From assembly GCA_026004775.1 (NCBI GenBank), contig BPJU01000012.1, forward strand, positions 1 through 64,000: a stretch of DNA of 64,000 nt, written 5' to 3'. Both the position numbers and the translations under genes were made by a program. The notes under the pieces are model-generated. The model was not told the origin of the DNA, ran no database searches, and worked only from the letters and a program-made list of their open reading frames with translations. Shown one piece after another: positions 44,490-55,917 of the stretch; positions within the stretch are counted from its first letter, which is position 1; every line of letters starts with the position of its first letter. Origin of the DNA: Pirellulaceae bacterium (GTDB lineage Bacteria > Planctomycetota > Planctomycetia > Pirellulales > Pirellulaceae).

Positions 44490-45495
44490 AGTGATTCTTC
44501 TATTGATCGTTTGGCTGGCGCTTGCCTTGTATGTTCTGCTCGGAGGAGCCGACTTCGGGGCAGGTATCTGGGAAGTGAACCTCGCATTCCAGACTTCGGA
44601 AAAGGAACGGCTCTTGTTGCATCGAGCCTTGGGGCCGGTGTGGGAAGCAAATCATGTTTGGCTGATCTTCGTGCTGGTTGTCCTTTTCAACGGGTTTCCC
44701 CCGGCATTTGCCGCTTTGAGTCGAGCGCTTTGGTTGCCACTGTCGTTAGCCTTGGTAGGCATCGTGTTCCGCGGGGCAGCCTTTGCCTTCCGCGTCTACT
44801 CGGTGGGGGCAACACGCCAGCAACTCGCCTGGGGCGTGGCATTTGCCGTCGCTTCGACGATGGCCCCTTTTTTTCTGGGAGCCGCAGCCGGCGCTATGGC
44901 GTCGGGCAATTTGGCTGTAACTCCTGACGGTCGGTTCACCGGCGACTATCTATTCGATTGGCTGTCGCCATTGGCGATATTCACCGGCTTTTTCACAGTC
45001 GGGGTTTGCGCCTACCTGGCCGCAGTATACTTGGCTCGAGAAGCGACCATCGAGAAAGAACGCGATTTGGCCGAACTCTGGCGGCAACGAGCACTGGCCA
45101 CCGGCATCTGGATGGGAGTGCTGTCCGTGAGCGGGTTGGTATTCCTGGCCATCGAATCGCCCCTATTGTGGCACGGTTTCCAGAAGCGCGCTTGGCCTCT
45201 TGTCATAGTGTCGCTCGTTACCGGTTTTGCATCGCTCGAGATGCTCCGGCGGCGGCACTATACGACAGCCATCTGCGGAGTTGCTGCCACGGTCGGTTCG
45301 GTTCTCGCCGGTTGGGGAGTCGCCCAATACCCCGCGCTGGTCCTCCCGTCGATCACCATTTACCAGGCCAAAGCGCCCGAGCCGGTCTTGTGGGCGATGC
45401 TCGGTAGTATCCTGATCGGAACCCTCATCCTGGTACCATCCCTGGTATGGCTCTTCGTCCTCTTCAAAAGGCCATATGCCAAAAAGCAGTCGTGA
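44479..45495 (+). CDS. cydB: Cytochrome bd-type quinol oxidase subunit II (copy 2)
   Basis: Identical in sequence to the 338-residue copy at 39575. It lacks an intact cydA and that gene's promoter, so expression depends on read-through from the nuclease-like gene of unit 1 or on a cryptic start. Without extra CydA it would add only surplus subunit II. Confidence 0.9.
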   Translation: MAPEVILLLIVWLALALYVLLGGADFGAGIWEVNLAFQTSEKERLLLHRALGPVWEANHVWLIFVLVVLFNGFPPAFAALSRALWLPLSLALVGIVFRGAAFAFRVYSVGATRQQLAWGVAFAVASTMAPFFLGAAAGAMASGNLAVTPDGRFTGDYLFDWLSPLAIFTGFFTVGVCAYLAAVYLAREATIEKERDLAELWRQRALATGIWMGVLSVSGLVFLAIESPLLWHGFQKRAWPLVIVSLVTGFASLEMLRRRHYTTAICGVAATVGSVLAGWGVAQYPALVLPSITIYQAKAPEPVLWAMLGSILIGTLILVPSLVWLFVLFKRPYAKKQS

Positions 45496-45544
45496 CCGCG
45501 AGCGATCCAGTCCGTGTAGCCCCGCGTTACGCAACCGCACGTAC

Positions 45545-45588
45545 TTGACATCCGACCGCCGTGCGGCTAACATGTTAGGAGTCCTAAC
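45545..45588 (+). promoter_or_regulatory. Protoglobin promoter and operator (copy 2)
   Basis: Same TTGACA (45545-45550), 17-base spacer, TAACAT (45568-45573) and GTTAGGAGTCCTAAC palindrome (45574-45588) as in unit 1. The duplication therefore doubles both the promoter and its likely repressor gene. Confidence 0.65.
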
Positions 45589-45656
45589 TAAATACCCTCA
45601 CGAAACGATGTGGGGATTCGTGAAGGGATGATTTAGTGATGTGAGGGAGGTGCCGT

Positions 45657-46253
45657 ATGACTAGCGTAACCAGCATTCCCGGGTATCGTTATGGTGATTC
45701 CACCTTGGCAACGTCCCCGATCACGGTGGAGGATCTGGAGCTTCTCAAGAAGACCGTTATGTGGAGCGCGGAAGATGAGAAATACTTGCGTATGGCGGGT
45801 GAGGTCCTGAAGGACCAGGTAGAAGAGATTCTTGACCTTTGGTACGGGTTTGTCGCGTCGCAGCCTCACTTGCTTCGCTATTTCTTGGATCGAAACGGCC
45901 AGCCGATCGGGGCGTACTTGGAGCAAGTGCGAAAACGGTTCGGCCAATGGATCCTGGACACCTGCCAGCGGCCCTACGATCAGGATTGGCTGAATTACCA
46001 ATACGAAATCGCGCTTCGCCATCATCGGTCCAAAAAGAACCAGACCGACTCGGTTGACGCGACAGAAAGCCATGTGCCGCTTCGCTACATTATCGCCTTG
46101 GCTTATCCGATCGTAGCCACCATCCGTTCGTTTCTGGCGCGGAAAGGACACACTCCTGACGAAGTGGAAAAGATGCATCAGGCGTGGTTTAAATCCGTAA
46201 TATTGCAAGTGACTTTGTGGAGTTATCCGTATGCTCGTGAGGGTGACTTCTAA
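45657..46253 (+). CDS. Protoglobin-domain protein (copy 2)
   Basis: Identical to the 198-residue protein at 40753, with its own complete promoter and ribosome site. It should be expressed like the first copy, giving a gene-dosage effect. Confidence 0.88.
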   Translation: MTSVTSIPGYRYGDSTLATSPITVEDLELLKKTVMWSAEDEKYLRMAGEVLKDQVEEILDLWYGFVASQPHLLRYFLDRNGQPIGAYLEQVRKRFGQWILDTCQRPYDQDWLNYQYEIALRHHRSKKNQTDSVDATESHVPLRYIIALAYPIVATIRSFLARKGHTPDEVEKMHQAWFKSVILQVTLWSYPYAREGDF

Positions 46254-46647
46254 CGGCTGATGAGTATTTTAACTGCACACCCTTTGCCCCGCCTGCCTGT
46301 TGCCGCCCAGACCACGCTCCGGCACACGAACGGGATGCCGGCAGCGGCATCCTCGATGTCCGGGGCGCGTTTGGGTGCATTGGTAACACGGCAAGCTGAT
46401 GAGCGACGGTCGAACATCGCTTGTGTATTGGCAGAGGTGCAGCCCGCACGAGAACCGAGTGAAACGGCGTGAGCCCCTGACGTGGTCGCGCTGTTGGGCG
46501 CGACGGAGCAGGCTCAAGCGGCTTGCATTCGGTGAGGTACGTCATATCGCCCTCCGATCGCAAGCTGTAGTTGTTTGGTATAGTGTGAAAAAAGGGGCTG
46601 GCAGACGAGAGTTCTCAGGCGCGTTCCGGGTCGGTAGAGGTATTTGC

Positions 46648-47265
46648 GTGGCAGAATCGCAGCGAGCGGATTCAGGCGACGCGCTCAGCACGAAGATCGT
46701 AGCAGCTCTGGAACGGTTGACGCAGGTTATCCGAGTGTCTCAAGGCGAAACGGCTCGCCGGTACGGCCTCAGCCCGTTGCAGTTGCAGGTACTGGCGTAC
46801 GTGGTGTCGCGACCGGAGGGAGTTCGGCCCGCCGAATTGGCTCGGCAATTCGGTATCACTCCGCCGACAATCAGTGATGCTCTGGCGGCATTAGTGGCCA
46901 AGAAGTTGGTTCGGTTGGTACGCGTGCCTGAAGATGGCCGGCAGCGGCAGATCCGATTGACGGCCAAGGGGCGCCGCGTTGCCGAGCAATTGGGGGGATG
47001 GGCGAAAGTTGTCGTTCAACAAGTGGAGAAACTCGACCGGTTCGAACAGGCTCAACTGCTGGAAATGCTGTTGCGTTTGATCGGTCAGTTGCAACAGGCC
47101 GGCCTTATCTCCGTGGCGCATGTCTGTACTTCGTGCGCGTATTTTTCCGCAAACGTCTATCCGGATCCCACCGCTCCGCATCATTGCAACCTCTTGAATC
47201 AGCCGTTGGCGCTCCATGAACTTCGGGTTGATTGTCCGGATCATGTGTTGGCGGACCGGCGCTGA
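46648..47265 (+). CDS. MarR-family regulator with C-terminal four-cysteine motif (copy 2)
   Basis: Identical to the 205-residue regulator at 41744, again from a GTG after AGAGG. Both copies keep the winged helix and all four cysteines. Confidence 0.85.
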   Translation: MAESQRADSGDALSTKIVAALERLTQVIRVSQGETARRYGLSPLQLQVLAYVVSRPEGVRPAELARQFGITPPTISDALAALVAKKLVRLVRVPEDGRQRQIRLTAKGRRVAEQLGGWAKVVVQQVEKLDRFEQAQLLEMLLRLIGQLQQAGLISVAHVCTSCAYFSANVYPDPTAPHHCNLLNQPLALHELRVDCPDHVLADRR

Positions 47266-47779
47266 AGCAGGCGTGTAAAGCGCATTTTCGAGTACGGCGA
47301 TCGGGTGCCGCTTTCCCGTACCGAGGCATGTTCCCGAACCACCCGCATCGAGCGTCCGCCGGGGATGGTTCGGTCCAGCAAGTCTCATTCCTCATAGGTA
47401 AAAGCCTACCCCCCCTACTCTGGCGGAATCCAATTGCACAACCGGAAGCATCCCCCGCCGTAACCTGTCACCACGCTGATGCGGCTGAAGGTCGTCCAAG
47501 TACTTGCAGCGAAAATACTTGCGCCGACATCCCTACCGGATTCACCTGCAGCAATCGGTCGTTGGCTTCAAGAGCCTCCATGCTGGAGTTCCCAACTTTT
47601 TCCAACCGTGTCACATTTTCGCTTACGTCCCCGTAGTATCCTGTACCGACACCAGTGGCTCGCCGGAAACCAAAGGGGCTGTCCGTTGTTTTTGTACGCT
47701 GGAATCTCTCTACGTGCCAGCGTAGATGCATGCTGCGGCCGACACGTAACGTAAGGTTTCGAGGGCACGAGGACACCGT

Positions 47780-48526
47780 ATGGTCAAGCTGTGCTACCCC
47801 GTCCAGTTGTATGCTACCCAATATTTGGCCAAAAGGTGCTTGCAACTCATCGATACAGACAAATTGTGGGTGCGCGATGTTATTGGTCAACGAATTCTTG
47901 AGGACATCGTAAATAACAGGATTTTTCGACGTGTTATTAAAAACATTGTTTCAGGAGTTAGCCAGCATCCTCTGCGCATACCTCTGCCGGCAGCTGACGA
48001 GGCTCAGGATCGCGAGCAAGTCACCAGGTTTCTCGACGACCTGCAAGACTATGGTTTTATACCGGAATACAGCATCCGTCCTGGTGATCCAACGTTACTC
48101 ATACTACATAAACCGCTGACGCCATATAACCTCAGCTTCCTTAGTGGCCGCTGGCTGGAAGAGTATGTTGTGCATTCTGTTTTCGAGGCATTAGCTCCAT
48201 ATTCCCCTGACTCGTTGAAGTGGGACTACCTGTATCGAGCAAAATACGGCTGGCTACGGCAAGTCGATGGGGAGATAGACTGCTTCGTACTACTGAATGA
48301 TATGCCTATCGTGGTAGAAAGCAAGACGGGCCATACCAACGAGAAGGCGGTACGAAAGTTCGCGCGCTTAGCCAGCAAGCTGGCAGTGCCACGCAGTTTT
48401 GCCGTTTTCGTGACTGTTTGTCCGGTTGCGGAAACAGCGGATTCTACAGAAATGGTGACCATCGTGTCTCCGCGGCGGTTTCGTGAATACTTTAGTGACA
48501 TTGTCGGTCAGATCGTTGCCGCGTAA
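47780..48526 (+). CDS. PD-(D/E)XK nuclease-like protein (copy 2)
   Basis: Identical to the 248-residue protein at 42876, with the same upstream inverted repeat. The E...D...ExK core is intact in both copies. Confidence 0.7.
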   Translation: MVKLCYPVQLYATQYLAKRCLQLIDTDKLWVRDVIGQRILEDIVNNRIFRRVIKNIVSGVSQHPLRIPLPAADEAQDREQVTRFLDDLQDYGFIPEYSIRPGDPTLLILHKPLTPYNLSFLSGRWLEEYVVHSVFEALAPYSPDSLKWDYLYRAKYGWLRQVDGEIDCFVLLNDMPIVVESKTGHTNEKAVRKFARLASKLAVPRSFAVFVTVCPVAETADSTEMVTIVSPRRFREYFSDIVGQIVAA

Positions 48527-48552
48527 CCAAACAGCTCTGAAACCCCAATGGC

Positions 48553-49604
48553 AACCGTGCACGGTTGGTTAGCCTGCACCCGCGGCTGGCTGACCGGTAT
48601 GCAGCGCTATCGACTCAACGCCCGCGAACCCTTTCTGGTTGTTCACCTCCCATGGTGATGGCAAAAAGGTAACCGTTCACGGTTGAATCACAGGCTGTTT
48701 CGGGGCCTCGCTTCCAAAGGTGCGGAACACTTGCGTGTTCCGCATACGGAATGTGGACGCTTCGCGAAGATTTTTTCGTTGCGGAAGTCTTGCGGCGGAC
48801 GCTACCGCGCCCGCCTTGCGACTTCCGCTACCCCATAAACCAATATCGTGTTCTTCGTTTTCTAACCGTGAACGGTTACCCAAAAAGATAACAGGGGTCA
48901 GAATACTATACCACTTTTTACAATCATTTTTCTGCCGAGTGGCAAGACTATCCACAGCAGAGAAGGCGCCGGGTGTTCGCCAAACCGGTTCTTCACCGTC
49001 TGGCATAAATAGCGAACGACCTTGCTGGCGGCAAGTGGAAAACCCTACTCCCTCTCCCCCTTTAGCACGTACAAACGCCACTCCCGCTCCCCCTTTAGGG
49101 CTTACAAACCCTACTCCCTCTCCCCCGTTAGGGGGATAAAGCCGGGGTGAGGGAGTTATCTATTCCCTGCCCCCCTCACCCTACCCTCTCCCCCCGCACG
49201 CGGGGGGAGAGGGAATGGGTAAATTTTTTCCGCAAGCAGCACAACGAGCACGCAGGAAGGGTTTATCCTGCGCTTTAGGGAGGTGGGTCGTGGTGAGCGC
49301 AGTTCGCCATCCTTCTGCCCCCCTCACCCTACCCTCTCCCCCCGCACGCGGGGGGAGAGGGAATGGGCTAAATACTGCCCCCCGCAAGCGGGGGGAGAGG
49401 GAATGGTAAGTTTTTTTCGCACGCAACAAGCAGGGCGCCGAGCGCATCGTTATTAATGCGCCACCAGCGGCCTGATAAGTCGCGTTTTGTTTAGCCCTGG
49501 ACACCGCCGTGGGCAGGAGAAACCGTACGGCCGACTCCCTTAGGGTGCATTCAGCCAGGTGGCGGGTTCATACATTTCCGCTCATTCTGTGACCGTCAAC
49601 GGCT
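48553..49604 (+). repeat. Composite interspersed repeat, middle copy
   Basis: Starts at AACCGTGCACGGTT, contains a nested hairpin element (48668-48880), the AGAAGGCGCCGGGTGTTC module, two CCCTCTCCCC...GGGGAGAGGG hairpin blocks and the terminal GCGCCACCAGCGGCCTGATAAG module, ending at CCGTCAACGG. It has the same order as the left copy and is complete to its right border. Confidence 0.75.
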
Positions 49605-49613
49605 ATCGAAAAG

Positions 49614-49891
49614 GGTAACCGTTCACGGTTGGCAAATAAAGAAAACGATATTGGTTTAGGGGGTAGCGAAACACGCTAGCCGTTCGCGAAAGCGAACGGC
49701 GTAAGTGTTCCGATATGGAAGCTGAAAGAAGCAAGGCAAAGCTGGCGCATTCTGCGCGGTGAAAGATTTGGGCAGCGGATTGGGAATTTTTCTTTCGGAA
49801 GTCTTGCGTCGGCTGCGCCAGCAGCCGCCTGGCGACTTCCGCTACCATTAACCAATATCGTGTTCTACATTTTCTAACCGTCAAGGGTTAC
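49614..49891 (-). repeat. MITE-like hairpin element with palindromic ends (copy 3)
   Basis: GGTAACCGTTCACGGTT at the left and AACCGTCAAGGGTTAC at the right. Next to the left end is GGCAAATAAAGAAAACGATATTGG, which also follows the end of the 55245 copy; CCAATATCGTGTTCTACATTTTC is its inverted partner near the right end. The interior differs from the other copies (CGTTCGCGAAAGCGAACG hairpin, then GGAAGTCTTGCGTCGG). Confidence 0.7.
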
Positions 49892-49953
49892 GTCTTTTTA
49901 CCACGTAAAAATAGTTTTGCGGCGCGTCTATCGCGAATTTGCGGAATTATCGT

Positions 49954-52900
49954 TTACTTACGGGGTGTACCAAACACGTCAGGATAGCACCCGATTTGTT
50001 GGTCCAGATCCTGGTCGTATCGGATGACAATCACTCGATAGCCTCGAGCCCACAGTTGGCGTCGCACCTGATCGTCTTCCGCACGCTGCTGCGGCGAATC
50101 GTGAACCGAACCATCGCAAAACACACAGATATTCGGGCTATAAAAGAAGTCGGGAATACACGCCGGATCGGGGATTTTTTTCTGCGCTTCATCCGGCAGC
50201 CGGAAGCCACCGTGATAGAGCGCATCCAAGAACTGCCGTTCCAACTCCGAGCGGCTATCGGTGTAGCTGCGCAGCCAAGGGTAGTGGTCGTCGCGCGAGC
50301 GCCCGCCGTGCAGCAATTTTACTTCGCAGTGGGTTAATTCGTGCAAGTAATCGCGGACTTTGAAGCGGTCCAGCAGATGTGTGGTAAGCTGGTTCGAGAA
50401 GCTCATCAGACACTCGTAACAGGCTCGATGGCCATCCGCCGATAAGTCTGCGCCCGTTTCCGGATCGAAATGCAACAGCCGCAGCGCCTCGCGAGCTACC
50501 TCGGACAACGAACTCGGTTCATCCACCAAACGCCGCAGCACTCCGGCCCCTCCCTCGGACGCCTCGTAGAACACCAGCGCAGAACCGGTTCCTCGTCCCA
50601 CAGCCTCCACTACAATCTCAGAATCCTCCAGTTGGTATGACTGCTCGATCGCTCGTTCCAGTGCGTACATCAAGGTTGTCTGGAAAACATTGTCGTTCCG
50701 AAGAGAACGCTCTTGGATCTGCACGCGCAGGAGATTCTGGGTATCCTGGACGCAGAGTTTCAATCGTTCGATGGGCGCAGTGTCCCTGGCAGGCCGTTCG
50801 CCTTCCAGTTCACTTTCGGATACTAGTTCACCTGAATCCATGCAAATAAGGAATCCTGAAGACCGGCGAGCTCGCCACCCATGATTCACAATCAGAATGG
50901 TAGCCGAAGGAGCATATTGAAGCTTCAGTCGGTTGGGCACTTCAGCCGAGACTACCCTGTGCCCACTTTCCTCGGGCGCAAAGCGATAGGCCATTTGCAG
51001 CCGGTATCCCTTCCGGATTCGTTCCTCTTCATTACACGTGATCCGTTCGCGGCGCCGCACAGCGACATTGGGCATATCCAGGAGCAATTCGATAGAGGAA
51101 TTAGAACCGCTGAATCGCGTATCGCAGACCGGGCATATATCATCAGTGGTGTCGGTGAAGGCTGAGCAACTGAGGCAAATTCTTCGTTGCATCTTGCGCT
51201 GCAGCAATCCTCCGGGTGGGGCCTGGAACCGCACCACTTCCCATTTCGAGCCTTCGTGGTAGATGATATTCTGCGGGCCGAACTCCCGGATCGCCAAAAA
51301 TCGCGGCCGGCTGATGAACTCGCCCTGCCCTCGTCGCGGCACCCAAGCCCGCACAGGCAGAGCCGGAAAGTTATAGCCGGGCAGAAATTCTTCGCTGGCC
51401 AGATACCGGTACGGGTAAAAGTCGCTTTCCTCGCTGGCTACCTCTTGTTGCAAAAGCAAGTTGCGCTGGCGGATCGCCTCTTCTTGCAGACGGCGTCCGC
51501 GTTCCTGAGCCTGAACGTCGTTTTGCCACATCAGTTGCTGCGCTTCGCGCAGTTGGGCGTTGGCGGCTCGATAAAGTTCCCGCCACCGGTCGAACGCACG
51601 GTCAAAAGCATGCCGGGCCTCGTTCACTACCTGATCCAACCACTGATTGGTAAACCACCCCGATCGGTCCAGATCTTTTCGATCATGAGAAAGTATGCGA
51701 TCCAACCTTTCTCGTAACGCACCCAATGATCGATCACTCAAGTTGAGCTGCAATGCAACGGACTCGCGAAGCGGCAGCGTATCCGGTTTATCAATATCGA
51801 TTACCTCTTGAACCGATTGCTGCATCAGCAATCCGACCTGGGCCAGCCATTCGGCCTGCACATGAGCGCGAATGAGAGTTTCGTTGGTAAGGTCGATCCG
51901 CGGAGCCCGCACGTTGCCGGCCACCATTTCGTGGCGGTTTCGGAAGAAGTATTGGTCATGGGGACTGTAAGCCCCACAGTAAGCGACGATTAAGCCCGGC
52001 TGTCCTTGCCGGCCGGCTCGACCACTGCGCTGAGCGTAATTGGCCGGTGTGGGCGGAATATTGCGCAGGTGTACGGCATCCAAGTCGGCAATGTCGATAC
52101 CTAACTCCATGGTAGGCGAACAAACCAGGTAAGGCAGTACCGGCTTCTCATCGCCACGAAAACGCCGCTCACGCCGCTCCCGCTCGCCGGGCGCTACCAC
52201 CTGCGCGGTATGTTCCCGCGCTTCAAGCGACGCCAATTCCTTCGCCGCTTCCCGGTAGAATCCCTGGAAGAAGCGATTCACCGGCGGGGTGCGACCCGAT
52301 GTGCGGCGCGACCAAATCGGATCCACCGCAGGCGGTGTGCCGTCCCCCAAACGCCACACAAGACACCCGGCATCCAAACGATAACCACGACGCCCCTGAT
52401 GGAGACTCTGCTCGCGTAACATCCCCTGAGCGACTAACAGGTCGAGCAATTGCTCCAGCAGTCTTTCAACATCCGCACGTTGGAGCCCCAGCGTCCGCTC
52501 AAGGTAACGTCCTAACAGGGACGGGGCGGTGAGCTTGAAATAGGGACCTCGCAGAAAACGGGGATTCGGCCCGGGGCCGATCATCCACGCCGCTTGCCGC
52601 AAACCAGGACTGTCCGGATCCAGTCCCCAAAACTCGTTCAGGTACTGTTCACAGCGGCGCCGCAGTTGCTGCTGATACGTTTCCTCCAAGGCACGAGCTT
52701 CGATGGCCAACCGCTTGCGAAAATAATCCAAAACGGTTCTTATTACTTCCGCGCGCCGCTTCGGATCACAGGCGGCAAGCTCCGGCAGGTTTGGAAAGAG
52801 TTCGTCGCGTGCCACCAGTTGCGAAAGCCCATCGTATTCGATGCGGAGCAGCCCGACATCTTCCAGGTTCGGTTGCACGACGCGCCAGCCCCGGCGGAGG

Positions 52901-54984
52901 TCTTCATACAGGCGGTACTCGATCAATTGCTCGAAAGTTTGCCAAACCTGCCGGGCAGCCGAACTTCCTTCGGCTAATGCCGGATTCTGGGCTATGTCTG
53001 CAAGTGTCAGCCCCATGTGTTTGACTACTTCACTGGCCACCGAATGGAACCGGAGCTCTCCGTGCTCCTGGAGCGCACCATAAAGCGCCGCCCGCAGCAC
53101 GGCTACCTGCACGAAGTCATTAAAATGGCCCGCCTGGAGCGAAGCGTCCTGGCGATTATCGGTGAAGCTGAGCAACTTGCGCCGCAAGGCTTCGGTTCGC
53201 GTGGCATGGCGAAGAATCGCCGTCGCCAGGACGGTTGTAGCCGACGAGCGGCCCTCGGTCGAAAGCGTAGCCAGTTTGGCATACTCGCTTTCTCGAGCCG
53301 TGTAGTGCTCGCCGCAACGCGGGCACAGCCAAAAACGCTCCGATTGCCACCACATCGGCATCGCTTCCGGAAGCTCATCGGCGGAAAAAGAACCGTCCGG
53401 TCGCACCCAGACTTTTTGCGGAACACGGTCGCGCCACGTGGAGCTCAACCGTCCGTTGCGGTCATACCAGTCGGACGGAATCACCGCCTCCAGTTCCGGC
53501 AAGTCGGGCAGAGCGTGCGTCACGTAGCCCGGCTCTCCCTGCTCCAGAAGGTCTTCGCCCATCGGCGGAAGTGCCTGGAAACGATTGTCTATTCTCACCA
53601 CGCAGTAGTAGTCCTGCCCACACACGCGGCAGAATCGAAGCGGAGCCCAGATCACCGTGCGATCGTCCGCAACCTTTTCCTCCAAGCTGAAACTACGTTG
53701 TTCGGGCGGTTCCAGGGTGCAATACACGGCCCGCCCCTGGCTGATGAACTGGTGCAGCTTGAAAGGGAACAGGGGTTGTCCGTTTACAGGGGACAGACGG
53801 ATCGTGTGAAGGAGGACTTCGCGCAGCCGTTCCCGGCAATCTTCTTTACTCCGTTTTGTAAGCTCGGCCAGCTCATCTGCCGCATCGCTTATGGTGCGAG
53901 GGACGCGCCGGCGCAGCCGGCCGCCGGCTTCGAATTCCACACCCAGCGCAAATTCGATCCAGCGCACCAGAGGATGTTTTCGAAAGGAATCGACATCACT
54001 GGGCAGCGGCGCATCGAAGCTGGCAACGACTTCTTCGGCCGACGGTGGGCCGCCGTGGGTATGAGCTTGCAGCGTCTCCTCGATGATTCCGTCGGGGCCA
54101 ATGTCATGACCGAAAAAACGAGAAGCAAAACTGGACACCGCTTTGCGGCGCTCATCGGCCGTTGCATCTCGGTGAGCAACCATCGTGGCGCTGGTGCCGA
54201 TATGCAGTACGGGATGCCGGTTCATGCGAGCCTTCAGTCGGCGCACCAACATAGCCACGTCGGCCCCTTGGCGGCCGCGGTACGTATGCAATTCATCGAA
54301 CACCAAGAACAGCGGGGAATTCCCCTCGCGAAGCAGGCCCTGGTCCTGAGCTCGCACCAGGATTAATTCGGCCATCATGTAGTTCGTTAGCAGAATATGC
54401 GGCGGTTCCTGACGGATCGACTGGCGGTCCTGTTCCACGGTTTCCCCGGTGTAACGGGCAAACCGCACCGGAAAATCTCGCCCCGTGCGCCCAAGGTAGC
54501 TCTGGGCTAACTGCTCGAGCATCGCCAATTGGGAGTTCGCTAGAGCATTCATCGGATAGACGATTATGGCCACGGGGCTCTGGAGATCCGGCTGTCGGAG
54601 GATGGCGTCCACGATTGGGATGAAGTAACAGAAGCTCTTGCCCGAGCCGGTGCCCGACGTTACGACAAAACTTTCGCCGCGAGCGGCTTTTTCGATGGCC
54701 TCCAACTGGTGCTGGTAGAGCCGAAGGGGGGTGTTGTCAGGCCGGCGGAAAATACGCGCCGTCTCAGCGTGGATCAAACCACGCTGGGCCAGTTGGTCGA
54801 CATCGGCAGCGGGTTTGTAGGCGGGGGAAAGTTGCAGGAGCGGTTCAGGCCACAGCCGCTCTTCCTCGCCGAGCGCTTTACGGATGTATTCCAGCGCCCG
54901 TTCATCATCGATTTGGATGAACGAGTGCACAAAGTCGCGATAGTCGGCCAGGACTTTCTCGTGAAGCTCAAATATCGTGCTCAT
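49954..54984 (-). CDS. Large DEAD/H-box helicase with DUF1998-like and Vsr/DUF559-like C-terminus
   Basis: 1,676 residues from the ATG at 54984 (GAGGTGG just upstream). Motif I is TSGTGSGKS (residues 109-117), motif II DELH (230-233), and motif [17 protein letters not shown] follows [19 protein letters not shown] four-cysteine cluster (CLSCSAF...CPVCDTRF) and a DUF1998-like region ([20 protein letters not shown]) come next. The last ~120 residues read as a Vsr/DUF559-type nuclease ([11 protein letters not shown]...[19 protein letters not shown]). Large DUF1998 helicases are hallmarks of Druantia (DruE) and DISARM antiphage systems. The frame is open to 55173, so a longer N-terminus or a fused upstream gene tail is possible. 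Confidence 0.85.
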   Translation of the reverse strand: MSTIFELHEKVLADYRDFVHSFIQIDDERALEYIRKALGEEERLWPEPLLQLSPAYKPAADVDQLAQRGLIHAETARIFRRPDNTPLRLYQHQLEAIEKAARGESFVVTSGTGSGKSFCYFIPIVDAILRQPDLQSPVAIIVYPMNALANSQLAMLEQLAQSYLGRTGRDFPVRFARYTGETVEQDRQSIRQEPPHILLTNYMMAELILVRAQDQGLLREGNSPLFLVFDELHTYRGRQGADVAMLVRRLKARMNRHPVLHIGTSATMVAHRDATADERRKAVSSFASRFFGHDIGPDGIIEETLQAHTHGGPPSAEEVVASFDAPLPSDVDSFRKHPLVRWIEFALGVEFEAGGRLRRRVPRTISDAADELAELTKRSKEDCRERLREVLLHTIRLSPVNGQPLFPFKLHQFISQGRAVYCTLEPPEQRSFSLEEKVADDRTVIWAPLRFCRVCGQDYYCVVRIDNRFQALPPMGEDLLEQGEPGYVTHALPDLPELEAVIPSDWYDRNGRLSSTWRDRVPQKVWVRPDGSFSADELPEAMPMWWQSERFWLCPRCGEHYTARESEYAKLATLSTEGRSSATTVLATAILRHATRTEALRRKLLSFTDNRQDASLQAGHFNDFVQVAVLRAALYGALQEHGELRFHSVASEVVKHMGLTLADIAQNPALAEGSSAARQVWQTFEQLIEYRLYEDLRRGWRVVQPNLEDVGLLRIEYDGLSQLVARDELFPNLPELAACDPKRRAEVIRTVLDYFRKRLAIEARALEETYQQQLRRRCEQYLNEFWGLDPDSPGLRQAAWMIGPGPNPRFLRGPYFKLTAPSLLGRYLERTLGLQRADVERLLEQLLDLLVAQGMLREQSLHQGRRGYRLDAGCLVWRLGDGTPPAVDPIWSRRTSGRTPPVNRFFQGFYREAAKELASLEAREHTAQVVAPGERERRERRFRGDEKPVLPYLVCSPTMELGIDIADLDAVHLRNIPPTPANYAQRSGRAGRQGQPGLIVAYCGAYSPHDQYFFRNRHEMVAGNVRAPRIDLTNETLIRAHVQAEWLAQVGLLMQQSVQEVIDIDKPDTLPLRESVALQLNLSDRSLGALRERLDRILSHDRKDLDRSGWFTNQWLDQVVNEARHAFDRAFDRWRELYRAANAQLREAQQLMWQNDVQAQERGRRLQEEAIRQRNLLLQQEVASEESDFYPYRYLASEEFLPGYNFPALPVRAWVPRRGQGEFISRPRFLAIREFGPQNIIYHEGSKWEVVRFQAPPGGLLQRKMQRRICLSCSAFTDTTDDICPVCDTRFSGSNSSIELLLDMPNVAVRRRERITCNEEERIRKGYRLQMAYRFAPEESGHRVVSAEVPNRLKLQYAPSATILIVNHGWRARRSSGFLICMDSGELVSESELEGERPARDTAPIERLKLCVQDTQNLLRVQIQERSLRNDNVFQTTLMYALERAIEQSYQLEDSEIVVEAVGRGTGSALVFYEASEGGAGVLRRLVDEPSSLSEVAREALRLLHFDPETGADLSADGHRACYECLMSFSNQLTTHLLDRFKVRDYLHELTHCEVKLLHGGRSRDDHYPWLRSYTDSRSELERQFLDALYHGGFRLPDEAQKKIPDPACIPDFFYSPNICVFCDGSVHDSPQQRAEDDQVRRQLWARGYRVIVIRYDQDLDQQIGCYPDVFGTPRK

Positions 54985-55184
54985 GGAGCCACCTCGGAAA
55001 AAGTTACCCCCATAGGCTGTATATACCCGAAGTTGGGGGTTATGCAACATCGGGGCCAATCTATCGAAGCGCCACACTCCCGCGCCGCCTTGGCCGCGTA
55101 ATTCCCCCCAGGCCAGGCCTTGTTGCTCTCCTAAGACACGCAGACATTCTTCGGTCACCACCAGCTCTTCCACAGACCTTAGAG

Positions 55185-55245
55185 CCTATCCGAAAACCGG
55201 TTGCTACACTGTCAACAACAAGACGAAGGGCGGTTTTCGGATAGG
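55185..55245. repeat. 61-bp inverted-repeat element, copy 2
   Basis: CCTATCCGAAAACCG and CGGTTTTCGGATAGG are perfect 15-base inverted ends. Same element as at 27080-27140, 28 kb away. Its last base abuts the next hairpin element, and it lies 201 bases upstream of the helicase ATG. Confidence 0.8.
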
Positions 55246-55458
55246 GTAACCGTTCACGGTTGGCAAATAAAGAAAACGATATTGGTTTAGGGGGTAGCGG
55301 AAGTCGCAAGGCGGAACGCGCCAGCGTTCCGCCGTAAGACTTCCGCATTGAAAAAATCCTCGCGAAGCGTCTACTTTCCGTATGCGGAACACGCAAGTGT
55401 TCCGCACTTTCAATGGTGAGGCACCGAACGACCCTCGAATTCAACCGTGAACGGTTAC
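55245..55458 (-). repeat. MITE-like hairpin element with palindromic ends (copy 4)
   Basis: GGTAACCGTTCACGGTT to AACCGTGAACGGTTAC. The interior is the inverted form of copy 1: GGAAGTCGCAAGGCGG...CCGTAAGACTTCC and GCGGAACACGCAAGTGTTCCGC. Together with the adjoining 61-bp element it separates the helicase from anything upstream. Confidence 0.75.
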
Positions 55459-55917
55459 ACCCAGGGTCTTGCGGGCGAAGACCACACGTACCGGCCCACG
55501 TGCGCCCTTCTTCAGCCGATAACCAAGCTGCCCATTCGCTCCATTCCTCAGGCGGCTTCCATGCAATATGTGAGACGTGCATATCGGCTCTTCCATGAAT
55601 ATGAGGTTATTGGGAAATTTTTCTTATAGCTTGTGGAAGAGCCGCTCTTGGTGAAGATCAATTTTGCAAAGGGGGTGGCAACCTGCGCCCGTCTACCCGC
55701 CTTGCAAAGGGAATGGTCTCGCATAACACGTGTTAGCTTTGGTCAGAAAGTGCAGTAGCCAGTCCATAGGTACTTCAAGAACCGCGCAACGCCAGAGAAC
55801 TTTGCAACGTTGGGGTTAACTACTCATTCACTTTTGGGTCACTCATACCCAGCCGTTGGGATTCATACTGCCGCCTGCTCGGAGAATGCAGCCCCTCCTT
55901 GAACTTTCCGGCGACGG
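55459..55917. other. Intergenic region with a long inverted repeat
   Basis: About 460 bases without a supportable gene. GGCTCTTCCA at 55586-55595 and TGGAAGAGCC at 55634-55643 are a perfect 10-base inverted repeat around an AT-rich 38-base loop. No T-run follows. The rest has no feature I recognise. Confidence 0.5.

Larger units (their letters stand above)
44211..49114 (+). repeat. Tandem 4,904-bp duplication, unit 2
   Basis: Second copy of 39307-44210. It begins in cydA sequence and ends in the composite repeat, where it continues (ACTCCCTCTCCCC) instead of jumping back. So unit 2 has the natural right-hand border and unit 1 the natural left-hand one, as expected for a simple tandem duplication. 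Confidence 0.9.
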
